Positions 35,426 through 46,850 are shown, counted from the stretch's first letter. The stretch: 64,000 nt of DNA from Atriophallophorus winterbourni (GCA_013407085.1 JACCGJ010001294.1:124001-188000); one strand, 5' to 3'. The notes: a model not told the origin generated them from the letters alone. Program-made: numbers and translations.

Positions 35426-35498
35426 AAAATTCGTGAACACGAATAAAGTCATTCTTCTTCTTCTTCGTCTTCTTCTTCTTCTTCTTCTTCTCCTTCCT
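35426..35498 (+). mobile_element. Short retroelement insertion with (CTT)n tail, copy 2
   Basis: GAAAATTCGTGAACACGAAT, AAAGTCATT, then about 13 CTT units with one CGT. Absent from R3 at the matching point (near 17190). Extreme 5' truncation of the family seen at 34922-35133. Confidence 0.7.
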
Positions 35499-36055
35499 AC
35501 CATGACATCGTCATCACTGGACAGGCGTAGGTAGTGTGACTTGCGTAAGTTAGAAGGGTTAGACAATCGTGTAACTGAGCTAGAGTTACGAATGCGTGTT
35601 TTCGAAAAACAGCTTACATCGACATCGAAGCTATCAAGTGTGTGAGATAAGGCTGCCTGCTGTCCGATGCTAGCTAAAGTTCGTACAATAAACGCCGCTA
35701 ATTTGAATGGTACGCGCGGTCGGAAGAACGCTTTGGAGGCATTCGAAACAGGCAAAATATTCGAAGTGGCTGAATTTGCAAAGCTCGATGAACAAGCTAA
35801 ACTTCTGCCAGAGCAACCCAAAGAACCACAAAACGGAAAACAGGTAGGGTAAAACGTTTGTATATAGTGTGAGAACATTTAAATCATTTTGAGCAGAGAG
35901 CTTGGGAGCACGGGATCTGTCATTTATACCTTTATTTTCCTGATTGCTTGCGGGCGTGATACTACCCGGTTGCCCAGGCCGATGTAGGGGATTGTCTTAT
36001 GGAGGCCCACCCGGAGCCTTGGCTAAAATGCCTGAACCACAAGGCAGTGGGCATT

Positions 36056-36470
36056 TCATATGCTCAAACTAATGTAAATAGTCTCACAAATGTTTAAAAT
36101 AATTCTTCTTATATTCGAACTTTTTGCGCTTTTAAGAGGATTCCGTTTGCTTGCTACCGTTCCAATTATCCTCACTGATGAAACTGGTTATCTTTCTCTT
36201 TCCTTTTAACGCCAACAACTTTACTAGATTATCCCTGTTAGGCCTGTTTTTAGTGAATCATTGTAATAAATTCACTGGAATGCGGTCAACCTGTCCGATC
36301 GTCATAATGTGAATCAATAATTTTGTATGTGCGTATGTGTTGTGCTTTAAAGAAAAAACAAAAAATGTATTTAATGGTGACAAATGTTGATTAACGATCA
36401 TTTAGATTGTTACATCGCGAGTGAGACGAATGCCGCTGGATACTTGCAACTACGTGTTGTTAAACTTGAT
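36056..36470. other. No recognised feature
   Basis: No supported gene or element. Confidence 0.5.
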
Positions 36471-36473
36471 ACA

Positions 36474-36612
36474 TGTGACGAGCGCAGCGTACGCTTCGAC
36501 GCCGTATGATGATGGGCTGACCTGTAATTCATCTAGGTCAATGTCTTTGTCTACCGTCCCTAGCTGTGACGAGTGCAAGAAACGCTAAACCGGTCGTGGG
36601 GTGTGCGTGGGA
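36474..36612 (+). ncRNA. Pair of hammerhead-like motifs, family 3
   Basis: GTGACGAGCGCAGCGTACGC at 36475 and GTGACGAGTGCAAGAAACGC at 36565 are related elements 90 bp apart. The second continues TAAACCGGTCGTGGGGTG, close to the GAAACCGGT[A/C]GTGG half of a hammerhead, and AGTG/CGCT can form stem II. Both have G in place of core C3 (GUGACGA for CUGACGA) and the second lacks G12, so activity is unlikely. Could be decayed tandem ribozymes or coincidence. Confidence 0.3.
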
Positions 36613-37178
36613 TGGAAATGTATTCAGATGCCTATTTTGTTCTATCCTCCGCGTTCAACCTCATCGACGTGTGTGGATTCGTAATTAAACATGTATGCAA
36701 ATGTGACTTAAAAATGTAAACTTTATTTATCGTTTCTCAAGTGTTCCAAGGCATGTGGATATTTTATCGTACTGTCCGTACTTAATGAATGCATACAGCA
36801 CAAGCTCTGTCGTGAGTTGTGTGTGTTTGAAATTCATGCAAATATTGATTTTTAGTCCTAACCCATAAGTTTAATGGCATCTAAAATGTGTATGGGTGCG
36901 TAATTGAACAGTTTCATCGTGTTAGTCGTAACCAGCAGTGACTTAGAAGTTCATACATTGTTTACCAGTTCTCCATTGTTTCAAGCATTCAGATCATGCG
37001 CCTTTTACTTGATGAATGCAACAATCGTGAACGTTTTAGAGGTTGCCGTTGTCTGGTTTTGTATGATCACGTCACATTTTAGTGCCTCCTGATTAAAAAT
37101 TGATAGACAAAATTTTCTTGATTGCAGTCATTTTATTTTGCGGTTTTCTAATGTTGCACATTGTATTTCATTTTGCAG

Positions 37179-37275
37179 CCATTAATCCACCGTTGATAGT
37201 CACACAATCACCAAGATTCTTATACGCCATACGAGGCAAAAGGATTTTCCTCATATGCCGAGTTGCATCTACCAA
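37179..37275 (+). CDS. Probable immunoglobulin-domain exon
   Basis: Strong acceptor (TTTCATTTTGCAG) at 37178 and donor (CCAA|GTAAGA) at 37276. The 97-nt exon is open with two bases carried over at each end and reads INPPLIVTQSPRFLYAIRGK then RIFLICRVAST. The PP-x(3-4)-Q-x-P ... V-x-G-x-x-x-x-L-x-C pattern is the A/B strand and first Cys of an Ig-like domain, as in cell-surface receptors and adhesion proteins. The partner Cys and Trp would be in the next exon, which I could not fix with confidence. No flanking exon of matching phase was established, so the gene is not named. Confidence 0.5.
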
Positions 37276-38182
37276 GTAAGAATGGTTGTAAGACATGTTT
37301 GGAGATTGCTATCATGGTATCACTAAGATGTTCATTTAACACATAATTATTCTTTCTGGTTTGGAGCTGCTGCTTGCAAACAATGCCTGATGTTGAATAT
37401 TTGTGATTGGCACGCACGTATTTCACAAAGCATTTGTGTCTGTCCACGTTACGATGTCGCTGAAGTTATTAGTCAAGTTCTGCAGCTGCATATCTTTGTA
37501 AATTATTCTTTGTTGTTCGAAAGTAGCCAGTAAACATTCAACCATAAGCCCTTTATTTGGATAGCTGGTACATGCTATGCTAACATACGAGAAGATTTTA
37601 CTCCTACCTGGTAGTAGATGAGCGGTTATAAGATGAGCATATCCATACTGGTACACGGATTTCCAGCATAACAACTGAAGCAGTTTTAAAACCATTTAGA
37701 ACCATTTGCAGTATCAACCGAAGTTATGGATTCGCTAGTTTAGACGAGGCGTGCATGGTTATCAAAAGAACATAACTGAACGAATCACATTAACTGTTAA
37801 ATTGTCTGTCTACCGGAATTAAATTTAACAAAGAAACAGAAGGTGACGTATTTATCGTTGTCCAAGTGACACGCACACAATCATCAAATATTTACTTCTT
37901 TCTCATAGCTGTAAATAATTTACATCCACAGTATACTTAAATTAAATTCCATCCTTGTTCGAGAGCTTTCTCTCGTTGAATGGAATTGCTTCAGTAGGAC
38001 TAATACCCATCGTACGTTTCGGCACTCCAAATAAAAACTCAAACCAGCCACATTTTTAAAGTCTTCTACAAAATGTACTTCTTTTTTCAAAGTTAAACTT
38101 GTATGCTACTGTTATATAGGGTTCTTAAAAAGAACCACGATGTTCAAATACAGAATCACAATGTGATTCCTGGCCAAGCGCT

Positions 38183-38284
38183 TGAGGCTCACTGAACCTG
38201 ATCTTACTGTCTTCACCTGATGACAGCAAACAGCCAGAACCAGGTAGTGGCGTGTTAGGTATGGGGATGTGAGCACCACAATAT
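38183..38284 (+). ncRNA. Hammerhead-bearing repeat, copy 3 (sense)
   Basis: Sense orientation, from GAGGCTCACTGAACCTGATC to GAGCACCACAATATT. Core: stem I strand TCAC (38213-38216), CTGATGA (38217-38223), stem II region CAGCAAACAGCC, then AGAACCAGGTA, predicted cleavage after A38246, stem I strand GTGG (38247-38250). The second box is altered (GAACCAGG for GAAACCGG), so stem III no longer pairs. The flanks are well conserved. Confidence 0.75.
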
Positions 38285-38494
38285 TTATTTATCGATTCGT
38301 GATTTTCGCCGAAAATAATCTAACGGTTTAGAATGCAAACACGTTGTTGGTAATTTAATAAAGCAACTTTGAATTTCTCTACATTTTGTGCAATTGAAAA
38401 CTAATCGGAAAACTAGCCCAGATGTCGAGAAAAGAATAATCTTCAAAAAGTTAGAATTTTTTGCTGCCTTCGAATCTACTTGAACGCGATGCTT

Positions 38495-38633
38495 CTTTTC
38501 ACTCCGTTCTGGATAGTTTATTTTATTTTATCGGTTACACTATAGATGATTTTGAAATTTACCGAGATGTCAAACCAGAACGAGTTCTTGCCCTGACTCG
38601 TTTCGGCATTTTATGTGCTTTGCTGCTAAAGTA
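38495..38633 (+). other. Possible exon of unknown gene
   Basis: An acceptor-like CGGTTACACTATAG at about 38530-38543 is followed by an open frame (DFEIYRDVKPERVLALTRFG, ILCALLLK) and a donor-like AAA|GTATGA. No family recognised and the phase does not match the Ig exon. Confidence 0.25.
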
Positions 38634-39599
38634 TGATTTGCGGATGTGATTAGAATTTATTTACCTGTGCACGACATATAATGGTAATTTGAATAGTCCG
38701 AGATCGTAAACCAAGATATGGAATGTAGTTGTCCGTGGCCTGTTATGTGCCGATCACTCCGAAGAGCAGCTCAGTGGCTAATGGTGCTTTTAATCAGCAT
38801 GTCGTACAGCATAAACAAGACATAACGTTTTAAGTATGAGAATTTATCGCCACGCAACATTGCTGAAACTGTCACCCTGAAACAGAACATCTAACTACAT
38901 TATCTTAGTTGATGCGAATGACATGTCAATAGATGTTGAGATTGAAAAACGGATTAGCAGTGAAACTGCCCTCTAGCTCCGTTCGAACTCGAGTGTTTGA
39001 CGTGACCGCATACTGGCATTAGAAACAAACAACACTCCGTACGAAATACCTCAAATAATACAAGGAGACCCGAACAATCCACCCAACACACTAATAGTGT
39101 GGATCATCTGTTTCGGAATTGATTTTCAAGGCGTCTTAACACTAATTAGATAGCGTCGGCTACGCTAACTGTGCCACGTCTATGAAATTGATCGCATTTA
39201 TAAAATTGGTCACATTTGAAAAGATCTTCTCTATGGGGAGTTGATATCTTTAAGTAAACTTTCGAGCAGGTCGCACTTGCTTGATTTTGTTAAATGAGAC
39301 ATGAAAGCTCTTGATATTGACACTACAAGTTAGAACCCCCTTCCACTTACCGCACTTTCGAGGATCGCTTTGAACATTCATGGGCGAGCTGAGGATGTTC
39401 GGTCGACCGATGAAGCCAGATCATCACAACAACATGCAAACCTTGCTGACGATTGACCACTTTCTATCGCCATTAACACTGTGGGAAAGATTATTACTTC
39501 TGGATCGGACCGTAACGTCACACGAACGATGTGGATCATGAGATAATCATGTGGTTGCGAAGCACATCCATGGTCCACATCCACCGAAGGAGACCAACA

Positions 39600-39943
39600 A
39601 CGATGACGATGAACGAACTGTCAAAAATAATCGCATTATTCGCCAAACACTGCCTTCATATTTAATCGTTAATTCTACTTTGAATAAATGGAAATTTCGC
39701 GTATTCCAACATCACGGAAATTGCATGCATTTTTGCATTATACGAATGCGCAACGTTTCTCATCATTTTAGTTACACATGGTTGAGAAACAACGAAACTG
39801 TATCCCAGATAGAGAGGTACGTGTCGTCTATGGAATTGCCACGATGGGCTAATATGTTCGGTCTGATTGAGATTGATTTGGATTCAACAGAAAAACTGTG
39901 GTTTAAACCGGCTTCGGTTACCAGACAGGAATCGATATCAGGT
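39600..39943 (+). other. Possible exon of unknown gene
   Basis: An open stretch reading FRVFQHHGNCMHFCIIRMRN, VSHHFSYTWLRNNETVSQIE, RYVSSMELPRWANMFGLIEI, ending at a donor-like ATCAG|GTTAAT (39943). The Cys-x(n)-Tyr-Thr-Trp spacing and N-x-[ST] sites (NVS, NET) would suit an extracellular Ig-like domain, but I cannot fix an acceptor. Kept as a candidate only. Confidence 0.25.
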
Positions 39944-40419
39944 TAATACGCGTGTGTCGCGTCCAACGAGCTTGGAACTGCGATATCAAACCCAACAGAG
40001 ATTTTACTTGCAGGTAGGTTAAATTGGTGTGAAATGTGATTCAATTTATCTCCATATGTAAATAAATATTTGATAGATTTTATGAAAGAAACGTGTTGAA
40101 CTTCAATCCAAAATATGTACCATTATCGATACCTTTAATATGCTGCGATTGCACAAATAAGATTAACGGCAACTCCACTGCTTATTGGAACACTGAATCT
40201 CATCTGGTTTTCTTTGCGTGCCGAGAGCAAACATTAGTTACATGACAAGTGTATTTAGGTTTCAATACTCCACAGCGTTTCTTGTGACTGGGCAGTCCGA
40301 TTCAGGCGGAACCATCTCTCCCGCAACGATCACAGGGATAGACCATACTCGGTCGATCGCCGGTATTGCAATGTTGTGGTGTGACGCGAGGGGTATTTGC
40401 TATTTCACAGATTGAAGGT

Positions 40420-40680
40420 GCCGCGTTACATAGAGCCTCCAAATTAAGCCGTCGATTGCCAGTTCTTTCCAACTCGAAGGGTAAATGTCAACAGCTTTCT
40501 TATTTCTGCCTGATGGTCGACCTCCTGAGAGGAAAAGATCTTTTGCAATGTGACCATTTTACATTCTATACACATGACTCTGCAAGCGTAGACGGCGCTG
40601 TTATAGTAGGGTGAAAATGCTCTATTGATCAGCTTTACAAAACGTTATCATTTGTTACTCTGTCCATCCACTATGTGTTC
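40420..40680 (-). pseudogene. Non-LTR RT C-terminal fragment, second family (copy 2)
   Basis: Diverged match to 12130-12435 (CCAAATTAAGC, CAACTCGAAGGGT, ACACATGAC, then GCGTAGACG in place of GCGTAGGTG). No open frame remains. Confidence 0.5.
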
Positions 40681-40689
40681 GAGATACAA

Positions 40690-40853
40690 TGAATAATCCT
40701 CGACACAACCGCCAGCAGAGATACAAATTCCAAGGTCAGCAAAGCGGTCGACCAATTCAAGATTGACATTGCACATAGTAAGGTTTGAAAGAAAGTTGCT
40801 TCAATACTGGGTACGATGTTTTACACTCGTTAGGCACATGCTATACTTTGAAG
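40690..40853 (-). mobile_element. RTE fragment (R8)
   Basis: Matches R3 15253-15415 (CGACACAACC, GTCGACCAATT, AAGATTGACATTGCACA, GTTTTACACTCG). It stops precisely where the gypsy LTR begins, so the LTR element inserted into it. Confidence 0.7.
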
Positions 40854-41069
40854 TGTGGTGACGGTTCAAATGATAATCAAAATATTCAATCAATAGTAAT
40901 CAATGATAATGTAATTCGAAATTCTCGTTGTTAATATTACATTAATTACAATACACTCCTTGTCTACGCACGGTTTTCGTTCTTCTGTGGTTGTCTGGGA
41001 GTCAAAATTGTATGTGGATATAACTGGAATACACACAGCCTAAGAATCCATTCTCCGCTATCCACTACA
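40854..41069 (+). repeat. Probable 5' LTR of the gypsy element
   Basis: TG...CA borders, 216 bp, directly upstream of the PBS-like sequence. No second LTR is in the window for comparison, so the left border is inferred from the break in RTE homology at 40853. Confidence 0.6.
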
Positions 41070-41109
41070 AATTGGTGAGGCCGAACACACATTCAATACG
41101 ATTAACGCC

Positions 41110-41869
41110 ATGAATCATAGTACAAATAACGAAGACAAGATGTAAGATGATTTTATCAATCAATTCACATTACCCGTCTTCGACATGACAGATCCACGTC
41201 CATGGTTTTCACAAATCGAAGCTCTATTCGATTTATACCGTGTTCGAACGCAACGCACACGGTACAAAAGCGTTGTTGGAATGCTTCCAACCTCCATTGC
41301 CAGAGAAGTTGCTGATTTAATTTAAGATCAACCTGCCACAGATCCTTATGATAAGCTCAAATCTGCGATTATCTCTCGATTCGGTTCCACCGATGAGCGA
41401 AACTTGCAAAAACTCCTATACAGCTCTAAGCCACAAAATCGTACACCTTCAGAACACTTACGCCATTTTTTACATTTACAGGGCACACAGAAGTTTGACG
41501 AACAAATAATACGACATATCTTGTTCCAGAGTTTGCCACACGTTCTGCGTAAAGTTCTGGTTATCATGAAAAACTACATTAACCTAGACAAGCTTGCTCA
41601 AGTTGCAGATGAAGTCTACGACATCTCTTGTAACACAACAATCTGCACGGTTAGCAAAACCAATTTCCACGCCTAGTACTTCCTGCGCAGATTTGAACAA
41701 GGATATATCTGATTTGAAATCCGAGATCAGCAAGTTGACTTCACAAATACAGCACTTTAACAGAAGTCGAAGCCGTCCTCGTAGTGGAAAGAACTTCATG
41801 AAGCTTCGAAACACAAAACCAAAATCGGGGAAGCCTGCGAAGCCAGGAAGTAGCTTCATCTCTGTCTAG
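41110..41869 (+). pseudogene. Gypsy gag-like gene, broken
   Basis: From the Met at 41110. FTLPVFDMTDPRPWFSQIEA, RYKSVVGMLPTSIAREVADL, LKSAIISRFGSTDERNLQKL, KPQNRTPSEHLRHFLHLQG follow the CsRn1-type gag capsid pattern (PWF-QIEA ... LL ... PS-LR). Stops at 41143 and 41323 and a frameshift near 41680. The end (KLTSQIQHFNRSRSRPRSGK) is basic. No CCHC knuckle seen. Confidence 0.75.
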
Positions 41870-41879
41870 CAATAATACC

Positions 41880-42893
41880 ACCCGCTTATTCTACGTCTCT
41901 AATGGATCAACAAAGATGCGTTTTCCGGTCGACACGGGAGCCGAAATAAGCGTCATTCAACCCACAAATTCAGAACGCAGAAACCACTTTTAATTGACCT
42001 TGAAGCGGCGAACGGTATTCGAATAACCACATACGGCCAACGATCACTTTTCATCGATCTCGGTCTGTGACGTAACATTCGATGGATTTTTACTGTTGCC
42101 GACGTCAAAACCCCTATACTGGGTGCCGATTTCCTTGCACACTTCAATCTTTCAGTCAACATGAGTACACGAAAGCACATCGACAATGTCACAAAGATTA
42201 ACGTCATCGGTCATTTGTCTAATTCACCCACACGAACTATTCGAGTCCTGATTCCGGATACTGCACCGAATTACGTTTCTCTCATGAGAGAATTTTCGGA
42301 TATCTCCAAACCATGTGCACATGACACCCCTCTAAAGCATGACATCAAACACCATATTTCAACCCGTGGACCCCAGTTTTCAGTAGACCACGCAGACTGG
42401 CGCCTAACAAACTTGAAGATGCCAAACGAGAATTCGAGCATATGATGGAATTCGGAATAATCCGTCCATCGAATTCACCTTGTGCCACACCTATTCACAT
42501 GGTCGAAAAGAAAACACCGGACGCCTGGCGTCCACATGGCGATTATCGTGGTTTAAACCATGTGACAATTCCGGATCGATAACCTATTTCGCCAATACAT
42601 GACTTTGCACTGTCTCTCCACGGAAAATCCGTGTTCTCGAAGTTGGGTTTAGTGAGCGCATATCATCAAATTCCCGTAGCTGATGAAGATATTCCCAAAA
42701 CTGCCATCACCACTCACTTTGGTCTGTTCGAATTTCTAAGGATGCCATTTGGTGTACGCAATGCTGCACAGACCTTCCAGAGATGTATGGAACAAGATTT
42801 CCTCGGTCTATCTTTCGTCTACGTGTATATTGATGACGTCCTAGTCGCAAGTACAAATCCCACTGATCTTGAGGATTATCCTAAATTAACATG
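41880..42893 (+). pseudogene. Gypsy pol: protease and RT, broken
   Basis: Protease: LFYVSNGSTKMRFPVDTGAE then ISVIQP (catalytic DTGA, near 41927-41945). [99 protein letters not shown] (catalytic YIDD, about 42814-42852). The first catalytic Asp (usually SKLDL) reads SKLGL here, so the polymerase would be inactive. Sequence similarity ends at about 42893. Confidence 0.85.
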
Positions 42894-43830
42894 ATGGATA
42901 AATCATTGCTACATAAAAAATCTGTATTAAAGTGGATAAAACAATGCTCTGTTTTTGTAGAACAAACTGTTGTTTTGGTCCCAGTTTACAGAAATACTGT
43001 ATTGCCACTTTCTTACAGACACACACCTGAAAAACAAATTACTGAAACCTATATTTTCGATCAAATTTCCATTCCATTGTCAAAATCGAAATTAGTTTTG
43101 CTCCATTTTGAAGCACATGGCCGCAAACATTAACGTACGATTTGTTCAACTTTTATACTTATATTCCATGGTATTTTACACCTTACATCTTGAATCTCGA
43201 GTCTTCAATCATGAACAATATGATCAACATTAGTATGGTAGGTGCTGAAGTAATCTGATATTTATAATCCGTAAACGCATCTTGATGTTCATAACCCCGG
43301 TTAAAAACTTTTATCCAGAGGATCAATTAATTTGAAGGCTCAACTGTTGTCGAGAAATAGGAAAAAACCGCAAATTATATGAACATTACTGAAGGGAATG
43401 TTTCTAATTTGTCATGCATTTTTGTGTGGCTGTTTCAGTGATTGCTATACTGCTTGCATAATTCAGTCATCATGGTTTTTAGACAGAATGTGTCAAAGAA
43501 ATTATACCTCCAGCACTGCAAATGGACATTTCTTTTTATTTATTATTTAAGCTGATCTCACTTTTGCGTTTCAATGGGGTCAGCAATCTTAAAACTTCGG
43601 CCATTGGCATATGGAGAAATACGTTATGTAAGTACACCTTCGTGAACATTCTAGCAACAAAGTAGATAGCATTTGTTTTAATGGTGACATTTGTGTTCGT
43701 CTAATGTTTGTTCCAGATAAATGAGCTTTCCGTGGCATTGTTTCACACGGAAACCGCAAATATCTTCCTATTTACAAACTCGCAATGCATGGTAAGCAAA
43801 CTAGCGCAAATAAACGTTCTATGTAACCAG
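42894..43830. other. No recognised feature
   Basis: No supported gene or element; AT-rich. Confidence 0.5.
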
Positions 43831-43834
43831 CACT

Positions 43835-45715
43835 CATTTGAGTCGTGGCATTGGCTGAGACGAGTTTCCAAATCCTCGTGAGCGATCGCGTGCTTTCTAT
43901 TTGGTATATAACCCTGTTATGGAGAGACTGTTTTAAAACAGGTTCGGGAGTAGCTGTTTACAACCACGATCTTTTATACAGCACGGTAATTTCATTACCT
44001 GATTTCTATCTGGAATACAGTATATGGTATAACTTGGAGCTAGACATAGCAAATATTTGTATCGTTGGTGTAGTTGGCCGTTCAACATCCTAAACGTATG
44101 TACACAATAATATGTTCAAGAAAGCAGAGCATTAAGTTGGAAAATAGCGCAATTCCCAATTACTTATTTTGGGAGACTTTATTCTGCCTAAACTATTGAA
44201 CCGAGTAGATCATCCGCTTAAATCACGAGACCAGAAATTTCGCGAAATGCTGGATCACACACCCGGGTATAACCCTGTTGTCGAATATACTGGACGAAGA
44301 AATTTGCAAAAGATATCTGTACTAGAGTGGTTTTGACCACCGAAGCAACGGCAGTTGATAATGTTTAGTATCACATTCCTCTAGGTCGAAGCGACAACCT
44401 TGTTCTACTCTTCCAACGCCTTGAGAATGCTAAAACAAACAAAACTAAATAAATAGTAGACACCATTGGCTTCGTGGCAACGATTGGAGCATTCAATAAT
44501 TATAATATGAATTCCGACGATCCAGACTCACAGTGCACAAGAATGACGGATTACATCACCATCATGAAACATTTAAATTTTGCATATGTCACGAAACATT
44601 AGAACAGTCGCAATAGTCGATGGTTGAGAAAGCGAAAATCGGCATAGGTTATTTATAGGAATGACAGAAAAAGAATTCTCCTGAACACAGTTTCCGTATT
44701 TACGAAATTAAGTCACAAATCTCACCCGAGAGGATAAACGATATTAACGTCTTCACCAGCTAGTATGAATGCAAGGAAATCACAAATTGCTCGGTCTAAC
44801 CTTTACCAAAACGACTTAGCTGAAACCCTGTATTTTTCCGATCTTGATACATAACAGACTAACATATTTTGTCTTAGAAACCGATAATGCTTTAGGCAGT
44901 CTTCATTCTCGAGTTTTCAAAACATAAAATGTACTACTACCAACTGCATTGTCAGCGCAATTTTTTTGTAGACTATAAGCGATATTTTTGTCAATTCTAA
45001 AATAGCGCGGCACAAATTACGTAGGTTGATGGTAGCAAATCCCTTGGAGCTGATGGAATCACACTTGCAATCCTGAAGTCATGTGACAGTTAATTGTGTA
45101 AACCCATCTGTGATTTATTTAATCCTTGTTTGAGGGAGAGCGTTGCACCGACTGACTTAAAAAGACCAATCATCTACAAATGTGGCACTGGTTCGGACCC
45201 AGCAAATTACCACTCTATTACACTTACTGCCGTGATCAAAAAATTATTCACCGAATTTTCTGCGAAAGCTCGTTAGTCATCTCGAAATCCAACACTTATT
45301 GTCCAGAGAACAAAAACGGATTTCGTAATTATAGTTCTTGCTTGACCAACCTACTGGATACATCGAACGACTGAACACAGGTAGTGGATGATGGTGTTTG
45401 AGTTGATTCCTGTTTATTGGGCATATCAGAAGCGTTAGACTGCATGCGTCTTTCTATGCTGCCGTGCCTGCTTCAAAAGGCTGTTAATAATGAGTGCCTT
45501 ATTATCTGTCTGAGAAACTGCCTCCTTAATTGCAAAGCAACAGTGCATGTCGATGGTGTGAGTTCTATGGACATCAAAGCAAATGGTAATGTTCCACAGG
45601 GTTCTGTACTTGCTCCGGTTCTCTTTTTGATTCACATCAATGACCTTACAAAACTTGTCACAACCAAGATGGTTCTTTTTGCGGATGATGCGAAAATTAA
45701 GATGCGAGTTCCAAC
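43835..45715 (+). mobile_element. Decayed CR1, endonuclease to RT
   Basis: Endonuclease: VVALAETSFQILVSDRVLSI, VAVYNHDLLYSTVISLPDFY, LELDIANICIVGVVGRSTS, ILGDFILPKLLNRVDHPLKS. RT: KSLGADGITLAILKS-like near 45030, NGFRNYSSCLTNLLDTSND near 45315, VPQGSVLAPVLFLIHINDLT (45590-45650), LFADDAKIKMRV (FADD box, about 45675-45712). Many frameshifts. RT similarity stops at 45715, where the dispersed repeat region starts soon after. Confidence 0.8.
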
Positions 45716-45824
45716 ATGCAACGCGTGTATGATCAAAACTCGCGAAACCACACCGCTTTACGTAAAGTGTATGCATTTTTGTTGTCGGTTGGATCGTATC
45801 GAATCTCAGCTGATCGCTCATGAT

Positions 45825-46045
45825 CGGAACCACTGGTTTTTAACCCCACCGACATTCATCGATTGGTACACGTCTGCTTCGCGCTATGCGTTAACCATTC
45901 TCGCAAAATTGTAACGATAACCGAAAACATGTCCTCAAAATAATCACACAATCTCAAAAACTGATAAGCAAATGTCAAATCCTCGGCATTGGAATCAGCA
46001 GCTTTATATAATAATAACTACACCAGGAACACTCCACTATCTAGA
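45825..46045 (+). repeat. Dispersed repeat, copy 2
   Basis: Interrupted match to 1205-1455 (see that entry). Confidence 0.55.
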
Positions 46046-46629
46046 AGTCAATCAAACATACTACCAATATAATTTACAGTCACTGCGAAGCAGCAATAAG
46101 CGTCGAGGAAATCCTTTCATAATCAGGACTTGCAAATTTATTTGCAAACACAACAACCCGTGTTATAAGGTGGATGAAGCGGTTATCTCTACAATCTTCA
46201 GTCTGGTTCTGCAGGGGATAAACACTAACGTGGGTGAGCCTTAGTATGCTCATTAATTTCACAATCGGGCTCTTCTATCAGCAGATGTCATTCATACCTG
46301 CCACGACCAAAACAATTAATGCATTGTACGGTTTGTATGGGGGGTAATGCGTCAATTGATATTAATCGCGCCTGTTTATCTTACCGCGTTATTATTATTA
46401 CCCGGAAAATGATTGCTCAGTTGATTGGATTGTAAGCTTGTTTTCTGTTCATACTAGCACAGTTTGTCTGAAAAAGATTTTGTGTCAAAAATATAAGTTC
46501 CTAATATATACTTCTGATCGATTCATTAGAGAATTTCTTTTTCATAAATATGCATTCACACTTTTAGTTGGTAGACAACGCTAGCTTGAATTTTTCCGCA
46601 AGCCAAGCACTTTTAACTGATTGATTGGG

Positions 46630-46850
46630 CCGATCCATTTCTCCGGGTACTCAAATGCTTATTTTCGATAATATAACTTGTTATGTGCTCTGATTAAAAG
46701 TTCAGACTCAGATTGAATTGTTGACGTAATTTACGCTCCATTTCTCTGGGTATGCAAATTTAAAAACCTTCCAGAATATGAGTGGTTTTGTGCTATGATT
46801 AAATGTGCAAGTACTGTTCAATTTTTCCGATAGATTTTGTCGCCTCAATT
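46630..46850 (+). repeat. Tandem repeat, about 110-bp unit (2 units)
   Basis: TTTCTCCGGGTACTCAAATG near 46638 and TTTCTCTGGGTATGCAAATT near 46740, each followed by a TTATGTGCT or TTTGTGCT and GATTAAA block. Same family, opposite orientation, as 1-350. Confidence 0.6.

Larger units (their letters stand above)
33740..36055 (-). mobile_element. Third RTE copy (R7) with internal insertions
   Basis: Aligns with R3 from GGAGTGTGAAAATTCGATCT (33740) to the 5' UTR (36055). Visible parts: RT (33829-33740, EEQTGFRAGRGGIDRIFTLR), the endonuclease-to-RT spacer (34798-34391), and the endonuclease N-terminus (35790-35550, FIVRTLASIGQQAALSHTLD). The 3' third is missing; the SINE lies next to it. Relative to R3 it has three extra segments (34231-34389, 34922-35133, 35426-35498). 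Heavily decayed. Confidence 0.8.
40854..42893 (+). mobile_element. Ty3/gypsy (CsRn1-like) LTR retrotransposon, 3'-truncated
   Basis: A probable 5' LTR at 40854-41069 begins TGTGGTGACGG and ends CCACTACA. It is followed three bases later by TGGTGAGGCCGAAC, resembling a primer-binding site for tRNA-Trp as in CsRn1-group elements. Then gag-like, protease and RT segments; all later parts (RNase H, integrase, 3' LTR) are missing. Several in-frame stops. Confidence 0.8.

Noticed and set aside
35396..35878. 160-codon minus ORF with an Arg run
   Set aside because: Composite of RTE endonuclease, an inserted (CTT)n tail and unrelated sequence; not one protein.
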